32,071 bases of DNA, taken from NCBI GenBank assembly GCA_021161425.1, contig JAGHAQ010000085.1, forward strand, positions 1 to 32,071, in the 5' to 3' direction. The stretch comes from Candidatus Tharpella sp. (GTDB taxonomy: Bacteria; Desulfobacterota; Anaeroferrophillalia; Anaeroferrophillales; Tharpellaceae). A model generated the notes under the pieces. It was not told where the DNA came from, ran no database searches, and saw only the letters and a list, made by a program, of their open reading frames with translations. Position 1 is the stretch's first letter, and each line of letters starts with the position of its first letter. The translations under genes were made by a program, and so were the position numbers. This document shows, piece by piece, positions 19,502-27,668 of the stretch.

Positions 19502-20257
19502 TTATTTCAGAACTTCACCCTTAAGGTTGATAACCATCTCTTTGAGCGGAGAGGTTTGTCCGGACTTTTGCAAGGCGTTTTTGACAGCCACCGGCAGGCC
19601 CGAGCAGCAGGGCACTTCCATGGTGACAACGGTGACACTCTTAATTTCGTTTTTCGTAAACATTTCGGTAAAACGTTCTTCATAATCGGGCAGGTCATCA
19701 AATTTGGGGCAACCCATCATGACGACGCGGTCGGCCAGTAGCTCTTGATGTAAGGCTGCATAAGCAACAGCAGCGCAGTCAGCCAGGATAAGAATATCCG
19801 CATTTTTTAGGAATGGGGCGTGGGCCGGGATCAGGCGGATCTGAACCGGCCAGTGGCCGAGGGCTGAAATTGGAGTCGGGCCGCTGGAAATCTCTTCAGT
19901 GTCATTACAATTACAACTTGATAAGGTTTGCATCTGGGTCGAGGGACAACCACAAGCCAGAGTTTCAGGTGCATCGGATGAACTTTTTTCATCGGTTTTG
20001 TTGGCCTCCTCGCGGTTTTTAAGGTACTCTTCAACCGCTTCAGGGTCGAAATCATCGGCCACTCTCTCAATTATGGAGATCGCTCCCTGCGGGCAATCTC
20101 CAAGACAAGCGCCGAGACCATCGCAATATTTTTCGGCAACAACTTTAGCCTTACCATTTATTATCTGAATAGCACCTTCATCACAGGCCGGAACGCACTG
20201 ACCGCAGCCGTCGCACAACTCTTCATCAATCTCGATAATCTTTCGTAAAATTTTCAT
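19502..20257 (-). CDS. 4Fe-4S dicluster ferredoxin-like protein
   Basis: CDGCGQCVPACDEGAIQI and CDGLGACLGDCPQGAISI, followed by a Cys-containing C-terminal domain (ADCAAVAYAALHQELLADRVVMMGCPKFDD). ATG 20257 (MKILRK) is better spaced from the GGAG than ATG 20263. Confidence 0.9.
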   Translation of the reverse strand: MKILRKIIEIDEELCDGCGQCVPACDEGAIQIINGKAKVVAEKYCDGLGACLGDCPQGAISIIERVADDFDPEAVEEYLKNREEANKTDEKSSSDAPETLACGCPSTQMQTLSSCNCNDTEEISSGPTPISALGHWPVQIRLIPAHAPFLKNADILILADCAAVAYAALHQELLADRVVMMGCPKFDDLPDYEERFTEMFTKNEIKSVTVVTMEVPCCSGLPVAVKNALQKSGQTSPLKEMVINLKGEVLK

Positions 20258-20273
20258 ATACATTCTCCGTTTG

Positions 20274-20287
20274 TTGATTTAAATCAA
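20274..20287. promoter_or_regulatory. FNR-like palindrome TTGATTTAAATCAA
   Basis: Perfect 14-bp palindrome matching TTGAT-N4-ATCAA, overlapping the stop of the HD-family gene and just upstream of the ferredoxin gene. Confidence 0.5.
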
Positions 20288-21015
20288 TTTATGATAATAC
20301 TTTTAGCGGCCAATTCACGACCGCTGTCGGTTAAAAAATCTTCTTTAATGTGGGTCTCAAATTCGTCCTGAGTAAAGGGTGTCTCTTTATTCAGATTTTG
20401 CAATTGATAAATCTTAAGGGCATCATTTACACATTTGAAATCCAGGTTTTCATTGTTGCCGGGGTGGTAAACGTGATTAAGGATGGCCAGAACTTCTGTG
20501 GTCAACTCTTTTTTGGCCTTAAGCTTGTCGAGAATCTCCTGGCCGATGCGGACGGCTTCATCCTCAAGTGCTTTAAGAGATGGCGGAGTCTCGCTTTTGT
20601 TTGCCAGTTTGGCTCCTATATTATGGAGATAGGCGGCGCAGAGGACGACGGCCGGGCTGGCCCCCTCTTCGGGAACAATCTTGGCGGCAAAACGGGCCAC
20701 TTTGGTAGCCTGGCCGATATTTTTAAAATCTTTATGAAAATGCAGTTTCATTTTGAGAGCGACCCGGTCTTTGAGCAGGTCGTCACGGCTGGCGAGCAGT
20801 TCGGGCGGCAGCTCTCCCATGCACTGTTCAGCGTATGGGCAGTAAGAGGCACAACCGAAATCCATTTTGGGATTAACTACCTTTTTGCCACAGTTTTTGC
20901 ACTTGCAGGTGGTCTCGTCCTTAAAAAATTCGATCTTGTTGCCGCATTCGGGACATTTTGAGTCAAAGATTGCATCATGTTTCCAGTAACGGGAATCTTG
21001 TCCGGGGCAGCGCAT
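20284..21015 (-). CDS. HD-family protein with N-terminal Cys-rich zinc-ribbon region
   Basis: 243 aa; CPECGNKIEFFKDETTCKCKNCGKKVVNPKMDFGCASYCPYAEQC; HD-like helical region with NIGQATKVARFAAKI and CAAYLHNIGAKLA. Confidence 0.8.
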   Translation of the reverse strand: MRCPGQDSRYWKHDAIFDSKCPECGNKIEFFKDETTCKCKNCGKKVVNPKMDFGCASYCPYAEQCMGELPPELLASRDDLLKDRVALKMKLHFHKDFKNIGQATKVARFAAKIVPEEGASPAVVLCAAYLHNIGAKLANKSETPPSLKALEDEAVRIGQEILDKLKAKKELTTEVLAILNHVYHPGNNENLDFKCVNDALKIYQLQNLNKETPFTQDEFETHIKEDFLTDSGRELAAKSIIIN

Positions 21016-21138
21016 GGTTATCTCTCCTATCTTGATTGAAATGGGACGTTAGTATAAGTTGTGGCTGATTTATTTTGGTGGCAACTCTTTTTAAGTGTAT
21101 CGATTTTGTTTATTTAATCTCATTAAGGCAGATTATCA

Positions 21139-21152
21139 TTGACTTAAGTCAA
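21139..21152. promoter_or_regulatory. FNR/HcpR-like palindrome TTGACTTAAGTCAA
   Basis: Perfect 14-bp palindrome (TTGAC-N4-GTCAA) in the intergenic region between the HD-family gene and the divergent Crp/Fnr regulator. Confidence 0.6.
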
Positions 21153-21217
21153 ACTGACTGAAATATTATTGCGAATGTGTTAATGACAACAATAGGTGAC
21201 CGTGTCAGTAGCTTTCG

Positions 21218-21235
21218 GTCTGGTAAAAACCAGAC
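21218..21235. repeat. Hairpin GTCTGGT-AAAA-ACCAGAC
   Basis: Perfect 7-bp stem with 4-nt loop. Confidence 0.6.
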
Positions 21236-21246
21236 AAGGAATAATT

Positions 21247-21304
21247 CGCAGATTTCGCAGATAAAGAGAGGTCCTTAAATTTGTGTGAACCTGCGAAATC
21301 TGCG
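21247..21304. repeat. Perfect 14-bp inverted repeat with 30-nt spacer upstream of the Crp/Fnr gene
   Basis: CGCAGATTTCGCAG (21247-21260) and its exact reverse complement CTGCGAAATCTGCG (21291-21304). Confidence 0.8.
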
Positions 21305-21327
21305 GGCAATAGATTTTGTGGTGAAAT

Positions 21328-22026
21328 ATGGTTGATGAGAGAGATAAATCGTTGGTGAAATGGCTTGGAGAAACTTCACTTTTTGTCGGAATGGAGGAGC
21401 AACATCTTCGGGACTTAAGCGGGATCGCTATGGTTGTCAGTTACAAACGGCGGGCAACTATTTTTAGTGAAGGTGATCCGGGGAACGGTTTCTATCTCGT
21501 AAAAGACGGCAAAGTTAAGATTTTTATGATTTCTCCGGATGGTAAGGAGCAGATTCTGCACATCTTCGGCCCAGGTAACCCTTTCGGGGAAGTGCCGGTT
21601 TTTGCTGGTCAAAGTTTTCCGGCTCATGCTGTAGCTCTGGAAAATAGTCGTTTGGTCTTCTTGCCGCGGGATGATTTTGTCGCGTTGGTTGGCGTCAATC
21701 CGGCCCTGGCTCTCAATCTGTTGGCGACCCTCTCCCAGCGTCTGCGTCAGTTTACCAAGATGATTGACGCTCTTTCCTTAAAAGAGGTTCCCGGTCGTCT
21801 GGCGGCCCATTTGCTATACTTAAGTGAAAAACAGGCTGCCGGAGACTATTTGCAACTGGAACTCTCCAAAACCCAGTTGGCTAGTTTGCTGGGTACGATT
21901 CCGGAAACCCTTTCCCGGATGTTGAGTAAACTACAGAGGGAAGGCCTCATTGTTATTGAAGGGGGTAGTATCTCGATTGTCGATCGGGAGGGACTGGAAG
22001 AGCTGGCTGAAATCGGGAAATTTTAA
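21328..22026 (+). CDS. Crp/Fnr family transcriptional regulator
   Basis: 232 aa; cyclic-nucleotide-binding fold (GDPGNGFYLVKDGKVKIFMISPDGKEQILHIFGPGNPFGE) and winged HTH (LSKTQLASLLGTIPETLSRMLSKLQREGLI). Confidence 0.94.
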   Translation: MVDERDKSLVKWLGETSLFVGMEEQHLRDLSGIAMVVSYKRRATIFSEGDPGNGFYLVKDGKVKIFMISPDGKEQILHIFGPGNPFGEVPVFAGQSFPAHAVALENSRLVFLPRDDFVALVGVNPALALNLLATLSQRLRQFTKMIDALSLKEVPGRLAAHLLYLSEKQAAGDYLQLELSKTQLASLLGTIPETLSRMLSKLQREGLIVIEGGSISIVDREGLEELAEIGKF

Positions 22027-22044
22027 TTGTTTACGGGCAGTTCC

Positions 22045-22491
22045 TTAGTGCCCTAAATGGAGCTTTTGTCCGATTATTATTTTAATAGCTGCTAGGCGAT
22101 AGAGGTAGCGCTCGCTCTCCTGGGGTAGAGAGAGCTGGTAGTAATCGTTGGATTTCTGTTCATCCATGGCGCTATTGACCCTCTGTTCTCCGCAATTATA
22201 GGCTGCTAAAGCCAGTGACCAGCGTGAAAATTTTTCTTTTAAGAAGGAGAGATAACGCAGAGCTGATCGGGTTGCAGTAAGAGGATCATGCCGTTCATGC
22301 AACGGCAGGGGTTCGCCGCAGAATGAGAGGGCTTTCGGCACCTTGAAACTGGGCAAAATTTGGCCGGTTTTTTCAAGAGGAAGGGATGGTTGACTGTCAG
22401 CCACGGCTGCAAGAGGTATTGCCAACGTTAAAAAGAGCCCGAGGGCAAAGAGGATAATATATTTGATTTTATATGCCTTTTTGCTGTACAT
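22045..22491 (-). CDS. MltD-like transglycosylase-related protein lacking the central catalytic segment
   Basis: MYSKKAYKIKYIILFALGLFLTLAIPLAAVADS signal; FKVPKALSFCGEPLPLHERHDPLTATRSALRYLSFLKEKFSRWSLALAAYNCGEQRVNSAM...YYQLSLPQESERYLYRLAAIKIII. C-terminal SLT-like half present; no ES...GxxGxWQF catalytic region. The tracked ORF begins at 22527. Confidence 0.75.
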   Translation of the reverse strand: MYSKKAYKIKYIILFALGLFLTLAIPLAAVADSQPSLPLEKTGQILPSFKVPKALSFCGEPLPLHERHDPLTATRSALRYLSFLKEKFSRWSLALAAYNCGEQRVNSAMDEQKSNDYYQLSLPQESERYLYRLAAIKIIIGQKLHLGH

Positions 22492-22539
22492 GTAGGTAAT
22501 TTTAATTCTTTTTCCGGTATTCGTCAAGTTTGAAAAAAG

Positions 22540-23256
22540 ATGTTGCTAAAAAGCCGAAAAAATAAAAAACCCAGCTCATGGCGTAGCCGGTTTTTGATCC
22601 TGCTTCTATGTGTGGCTTTTCTGACGGTTTTGCAGGTTTTTATTTTCGGTTTTATGAAACCGCCCCTGACTATTCCAGTTGCCCGGGCCTGGATTGCTTA
22701 TGGCTTTAAGCGCGGAAGTTGTCCGCAACCTCGCCAGTGGGTTGCGCTCAAAGGCTTTTCGCCGCATTTGCGCAGGGCTGTACTGGCTTCTGAAGATCAG
22801 CGTTTTTTGCGCCATCACGGTTTTGATTTTATTGAACTGGGACAGGCCCTGCGGTCTTTGCATGAGGGAGGGATCCTGCGCGGGGCCAGTACTATCTCTA
22901 TGCAGACGGCCCGAACCATGTTTTTATGGCCGGCCCGCAGTTGGTGGCGGAAGTTCGGTGAAGCTTACTATACACTGTGCTTGGAACTTGTCTGGAGTAA
23001 AGAGAAAATTCTTGAATTTTATTTAAATAGTGTTGACTGGGGTCCCGGAATTTTTGGCGCGGAAGCTGCGTCCTTAAAATATTTTCATTGTCATGCCCTC
23101 GATCTCGATGCCAGACAGGCCGCTTTGCTGGCGGCGGTACTTCCGGGACCTCATCTCTGGCGTCCGGATAGACCGACAGAAGCCGTCAAACGTCGGGTTG
23201 AAAGGATCCAGCAAGATATGGAAAAGATGCCTCTGGTCGAAAATGGGAAATCTTAG
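22540..23256 (+). CDS. mtgA: Monofunctional peptidoglycan glycosyltransferase (GT51)
   Basis: 238 aa; one TM; AVLASEDQRFLRHHGFD, RGASTISMQTARTMFLWPARSWWRK, KILEFYLNSVDWGPGIFGAEAAS. Confidence 0.94.
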   Translation: MLLKSRKNKKPSSWRSRFLILLLCVAFLTVLQVFIFGFMKPPLTIPVARAWIAYGFKRGSCPQPRQWVALKGFSPHLRRAVLASEDQRFLRHHGFDFIELGQALRSLHEGGILRGASTISMQTARTMFLWPARSWWRKFGEAYYTLCLELVWSKEKILEFYLNSVDWGPGIFGAEAASLKYFHCHALDLDARQAALLAAVLPGPHLWRPDRPTEAVKRRVERIQQDMEKMPLVENGKS

Positions 23257-23421
23257 TTGATAACCTCGTGAGATGCTATAATCGTGTTCGACCTGTTGGT
23301 GGTTTTTTATATGATCATCTTGGCTTGTTTACCATAGTATTTATACTTGACAAGGTCCCGGCAACCGTTGTAGTCAGCGTCTGTTTCCATTATAGTAAGA
23401 GAACTTATTGATAGAAGATCT

Positions 23422-24216
23422 ATGGGGCTTTTGAAGAATATCAGGTTCTGGCGGCGTGACTCCTCCTCTTTGCCTTTGGTTGATGAGAATCTTGACGCAA
23501 CCGAGTTACCCGGGAAAGAATTTTCAGGTAATAGTTGTGATCATCATGATCATGATGATGGGGCTAGAAAAGCTCTCTATCAGAGTGGGGAAGGCCGGGT
23601 TTTTCTACTCGGTTTGTTGCTCAGTGTTATTTTTGTCATCCTGATCGCTTACTACCTGGCAATCAACATGAAAGCCGCGCAGACCCTGCTGTTAGCCTTT
23701 GTAGCCCATACTCTGGGAGGTCGGGCCGCCGGTATCGGGCTCTGTATTGCCTTTGAGTTTTCAACTTGGATGACGATAGTTTACAATATGTTTCTTGAAG
23801 TGTTGATTGTTTGCTATTGTTATTCACTTTTCGTCTTTTCATTTAAAAATTATATCAATTGTAAATGGCTTACGATTGCTTCAAAAAATGCTGAAAAACA
23901 AGCTCTTAAACATAAAAATGTCGTCGCCCGTTACGGCTGGTTGGGAATTTTTGCTTTTGTCATGATTCCGTTGCCGATTACCGGTCCGGCTGCGGGTTCA
24001 ATAATCGCGTACTTGCTGAAATTCAGTATTAAACGTAACTTCGCTGCGGTCTTTGGCGGAACCCTGGTATCGATTATTATATGGACTTGTTTTTTCGATT
24101 ACCTCGATCGCCACATCGCAATTTTTAAATATATTGTTGTTGCGGTGTTGTTGGTTGTCTTTCTGTACTATTTTAAGACTCTTAAGAGATGGTTTACGCA
24201 GGAGACAGATGAGTGA
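23422..24216 (+). CDS. Putative small multi-drug export family membrane protein (Sm_multidrug_ex-like)
   Basis: 264 aa multi-TM; KHKNVVARYGWLGIFAFVMIPLPITGPAAGSIIAYLLKFSIKRNFAAVFGGTLVSIIIW. Confidence 0.75.
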   Translation: MGLLKNIRFWRRDSSSLPLVDENLDATELPGKEFSGNSCDHHDHDDGARKALYQSGEGRVFLLGLLLSVIFVILIAYYLAINMKAAQTLLLAFVAHTLGGRAAGIGLCIAFEFSTWMTIVYNMFLEVLIVCYCYSLFVFSFKNYINCKWLTIASKNAEKQALKHKNVVARYGWLGIFAFVMIPLPITGPAAGSIIAYLLKFSIKRNFAAVFGGTLVSIIIWTCFFDYLDRHIAIFKYIVVAVLLVVFLYYFKTLKRWFTQETDE

Positions 24217-24307
24217 TGTGATGGCTTTATGCATTGTGTTTGCGTCAGCCATTTATGAATTTTACAAATATGTATAAAAAATGTTTTTAACTTGACGGAG
24301 GGATCTG

Positions 24308-24586
24308 ATGGAAACTAGATTGGCACTTAAAGGTGATGTTGCAAATGTTGAAACCTGGGATGAATTTTCACAAGAACTTATGGCTGCAACTGATGCCGGG
24401 GTGGACAAACTGGTTCTGGATATGGAAAGGGTAACCTATCTCAACTCGAGTGCTCTCGGATCTATAGTGAGTGCCCAGAGAAAGGTTGTGGATCGGGATG
24501 GTGAAATGGTATTGGTTAATGTCTCAAAAAAGTTGCTCCAGTTTTTTGAGCTTTATAATTTAACGGAAATTCTGACGATCGAATAA
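24308..24586 (+). CDS. STAS-domain anti-anti-sigma-like protein
   Basis: 92 aa; VDKLVLDMERVTYLNSSALGSIVSAQRKVVDRDGEMVLVNVSKKLLQFFELYNLTEIL. Confidence 0.9.
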   Translation: METRLALKGDVANVETWDEFSQELMAATDAGVDKLVLDMERVTYLNSSALGSIVSAQRKVVDRDGEMVLVNVSKKLLQFFELYNLTEILTIE

Positions 24587-24888
24587 TTCATCGTAAATTG
24601 TTCCGGGCGATTTTGTTCTGGACAAGGTGTTTTTATAGTTGCAAAGGTTGGTTGCCGGTTGTCTGGCAGCTTATCCAGGGCGCTTATTAGAGTGCGCCAT
24701 ATTGCACAGTGCTCACAATCTTTTCTTTATACTCTTCTCTTGTTTATCACATATCGGGAAAGTCTCGTTATTTTTGTTCGAGCCCCGAAGGTGTTTTGCC
24801 GTGTTTTACCATAGAGGCAGTTCTTGAAACTGTTTTCCATCGGGAGAGTTGGGTGAAACTCCCTGACTTCTCTTTGCCGCTATTTCGT

Positions 24889-25725
24889 TTAAAACAGTTC
24901 CGACCTTAAATATTCGTTCACTTCACTGAGACTTTCAACGATCAAATCGCGTTTTTGGGGGAGTTCCGCCGGACTCAATTCAAGGGTGACGGCACCCTCG
25001 TAGTTGCGCTCTTTGAGCATGTAGAGAAAACGGGTCAGGGGTAGGATACCGCGTCCCGGAAAGCGGTGTTCCCGACCGTGGCCATAATCACTAAAATGGA
25101 TATTTTTAATTCGCCCGGTAACCAAAAGGCGTTGGAATTCGCCGAGGAAATTGGGATTGTGAGAACCTATATGGGTTGTATCAAAGGTCATAAAAAGGTT
25201 ATGTTTTTCAATGAACTTGAGCATATCTTCTGATTTTTTCAGGATGTGGGGATTGAAGCGAATGCGTTTGCCGACATAGGGCATATTTTCTAAGGTGACG
25301 ATAACCTTGCTGTCTCTGACCAGGGTCTGGAAGTCTTCAATTTTATGGAACCAGCGCCGGAAGATGAATTCTGGTGGGAACCAGAGGGGGGGATGAAAGT
25401 TGACCAGTGGGATCTCGAAATCACGGGCCAGTTCAATACATTTGATGAGCGACTTCCCTCCATGGCTCCAGCCATGAAGTTTTAAAAAAGGGGCATGGAT
25501 CGAGAGGATCGGGCAGAGTGGAAGCAGTTTCTCAATGATTTTATGAGGGTTACTATCCTCAAATACAGCGTTGATAATTAGTTCGACCCCGTCGTAGCCA
25601 CATTCAGAAGCGATCTCAAATATTTCTGGAAGCTTCATCGTGTAGAGGGTGCCGGCGGAGAGGACAACCGCTCGGCGCGGGGCGATAATTCGGGGCAGAG
25701 GATGAATTGGGGGCTGTGAATGCAT
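24889..25725 (-). CDS. Sugar phosphate isomerase/epimerase (xylose isomerase-like TIM barrel)
   Basis: 278 aa; FEIASECGYDGVELIINAVF, HAPFLKLHGW, VTLENMPYVGKR, MTFDTTHIGSHN, NIHFSDYGHGREHRFPGRGILPL. Confidence 0.85.
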   Translation of the reverse strand: MHSQPPIHPLPRIIAPRRAVVLSAGTLYTMKLPEIFEIASECGYDGVELIINAVFEDSNPHKIIEKLLPLCPILSIHAPFLKLHGWSHGGKSLIKCIELARDFEIPLVNFHPPLWFPPEFIFRRWFHKIEDFQTLVRDSKVIVTLENMPYVGKRIRFNPHILKKSEDMLKFIEKHNLFMTFDTTHIGSHNPNFLGEFQRLLVTGRIKNIHFSDYGHGREHRFPGRGILPLTRFLYMLKERNYEGAVTLELSPAELPQKRDLIVESLSEVNEYLRSELF

Positions 25726-25872
25726 AGATGCTTTTTAAAACATGGTTAACTAAGGCTTCTAATTGAAGTTGAATGTCTATCTCAAAGTTGTTAGTAAGAC
25801 GTGTTCACCCTTATAATAACAAGAGTCGCAGGGAATTAAAACCAAAATCTTTATAAATTATTTGATTTTACT

Positions 25873-26799
25873 ATGGGCAAGGTAATTACGACGATTATCC
25901 CGATTTTCATGTTGATCATGTTGGGGGCGGGAGCTCGGCGTTTTGGTTTCATGAAGATCGATTTTATCGCTGCCGCCAACCGCTTGGTTTTTTATCTGGC
26001 CATTCCGGCCTTGGTCTTTCGGGCCTTGACAAAAGCCTCATTACGTTCTGAGTTTGACCCCTGGTCGGTGATCATGATGGTCATCGCCGTGCTCTTTGTA
26101 GTTGCTTTGGCTGTATTCTGTAATCGAAGCCGAAAAACGGTTGGCGGTCCTCTGCAGGGAACCTTTGCTCAAGCGGCTGTTCATGGAAATCTCGGTTATA
26201 TCGGTCTGGCGGTCGCTTTTTACTATCTCGATGAGAGCGGATTTGCTCGGGCCAGTATGATGGTAGGCTTTTTGATGATTTTGCAGAACTTTTTAGGGGT
26301 TGTTCTTCTGCAGTATTATTGCTGTGAAAAATCAATTTCCCGTCGAGGTCGGAACCTGCTCGTTCCGGTGCTCCTGAATCCGGTTATCCTCGCTGCTCTG
26401 GCTGGTATTGTTTTTAATTTAAGTACTTTGCCGATGCCGCAGATAATCGATCGTTTTCTGATGATTTTAAGCGGCTTAGCTCTGCCTATGGGGCTTTTGC
26501 TGATTGGTGCATCAATTTCCTTTGCTTTGCTCCGGCAATGGTTACCACAGGCGGCATTGGTTGCTTTGTTTAAACTTTTTCTGCTGCCTGCAGCCGGTTT
26601 ACTGCTCTTTCGCCTGGCCGGGGTTGACGCCCAAACTTTTACTCCAGGGATGATCTTGCTGGCTGCACCGACTGCTACGCTAACCTTTGTCATGGCCCGG
26701 GAGATGGGCGGGCATGTTGACTTGGCAGTAGCCTCGATCTCTTTGACGACGATCCTTTCAGCTTTCAGTTATGCTTTGTGGCTGGGTTTTCTAAATTGA
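25873..26799 (+). CDS. AEC family transporter (auxin efflux carrier-like)
   Basis: 308 aa; MLGAGARRFGFMKIDFIAAANRLVFYLAIPALVFRAL, HGNLGYIGLAVAFY, GLALPMGLLLIGASIS. Confidence 0.88.
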   Translation: MGKVITTIIPIFMLIMLGAGARRFGFMKIDFIAAANRLVFYLAIPALVFRALTKASLRSEFDPWSVIMMVIAVLFVVALAVFCNRSRKTVGGPLQGTFAQAAVHGNLGYIGLAVAFYYLDESGFARASMMVGFLMILQNFLGVVLLQYYCCEKSISRRGRNLLVPVLLNPVILAALAGIVFNLSTLPMPQIIDRFLMILSGLALPMGLLLIGASISFALLRQWLPQAALVALFKLFLLPAAGLLLFRLAGVDAQTFTPGMILLAAPTATLTFVMAREMGGHVDLAVASISLTTILSAFSYALWLGFLN

Positions 26800-26814
26800 T
26801 GGAGATTGTCGGCC

Positions 26815-27651
26815 TCAGATCTTGGGGAAAAAGCCTTTGATGACTGCGCTGAGCGGGCCGGGACGGCCGTTGCCGATGGTGGAGTCATCAATTTTTATGA
26901 CCGGCAGGAGATCAACTGTTGAGCTGGTGATAAAGACTTCGTCGGCTTTAAGAGTTTCCTGTAGAGTGCACTCCCGCTCAACCTGTTCTATTCCATGTAA
27001 GGCTGCTTGTTGTAGAATGTAGGCTCGGGTGATGCCGTTTAAGATATGCTGGTCGGCTGGCGGTGTGTAGAGGATTTTATCCTTAATGAAAAAAATATTG
27101 CCGGTCGTAGCTTCCCGTATCAGGCCCTCTTCGGTAACAAAGAGGGCCTCCTGGCATCCTTTCTCAACAGCTCTCTGTTTCATCATTATATTGGGTAGCA
27201 GAGCGATACTTTTAATATCACAGCGGCTCCAGCGGATTTCAGGAACGGTGATGATCGCAACTCCTTTGACGGTTAGTTGCGGGTCATATTCGGGATGCGG
27301 CCGAAAGGTCATTGTCAGGTTGGCTTGGAGCTCGGTAGAGTAGTTATGACGTCGTGGCTCGATTCCACGGGTTATCTGGATATAGACCATGGTTTCGGTG
27401 AAACCGGCCTCTTTAATGCCGCGTTCTATGATTTCGGAAAGTTCGGATAATGAAGTGGGCAGTTCCAAGATGATGCCGTCGGCACTTCGCTGCAATCGTT
27501 CAAGATGTTCTTTGATGAGAAAAGGCTTGCCGTTGCGTGTAACAATCACTTCATAGATGCCGTCGGCAAAGAGGTAGCCGCGGTCATTTATGGGGATAAA
27601 GGCTTTCTCCAGGGGGATGAAGGTATTGTTGATGTAGGCGATTTCCGGCAT
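26815..27651 (-). CDS. dat: Class IV aminotransferase, D-amino-acid transaminase-like
   Basis: MPEIAYINNTFIPLEKAFIPINDRGYLFADGIYEVIVTRNGKPFLIKEHLERLQRSA; catalytic Lys region CDIKSIALLPNIMMKQRA; EATTGNIFFIKD. ATG 27651 preferred over the tracked 27672. Confidence 0.88.
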   Translation of the reverse strand: MPEIAYINNTFIPLEKAFIPINDRGYLFADGIYEVIVTRNGKPFLIKEHLERLQRSADGIILELPTSLSELSEIIERGIKEAGFTETMVYIQITRGIEPRRHNYSTELQANLTMTFRPHPEYDPQLTVKGVAIITVPEIRWSRCDIKSIALLPNIMMKQRAVEKGCQEALFVTEEGLIREATTGNIFFIKDKILYTPPADQHILNGITRAYILQQAALHGIEQVERECTLQETLKADEVFITSSTVDLLPVIKIDDSTIGNGRPGPLSAVIKGFFPKI

Positions 27652-27668
27652 TTTCCCGCTTCTCCTGT

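Noticed and set aside
20350-20961. 203-aa plus-strand ORF
   Set aside because: Antisense shadow of the HD-family gene, whose product shows clear Cys-ribbon motifs.
24308-24586. Partner-switching regulatory system around the STAS protein
   Set aside because: No anti-sigma kinase, phosphatase or sigma factor nearby in the window; a lone STAS gene is not enough.
24587-24888. Possible riboswitch or ncRNA in the STAS/isomerase intergenic region
   Set aside because: No recognisable riboswitch core, and only weak short inverted repeats on inspection.
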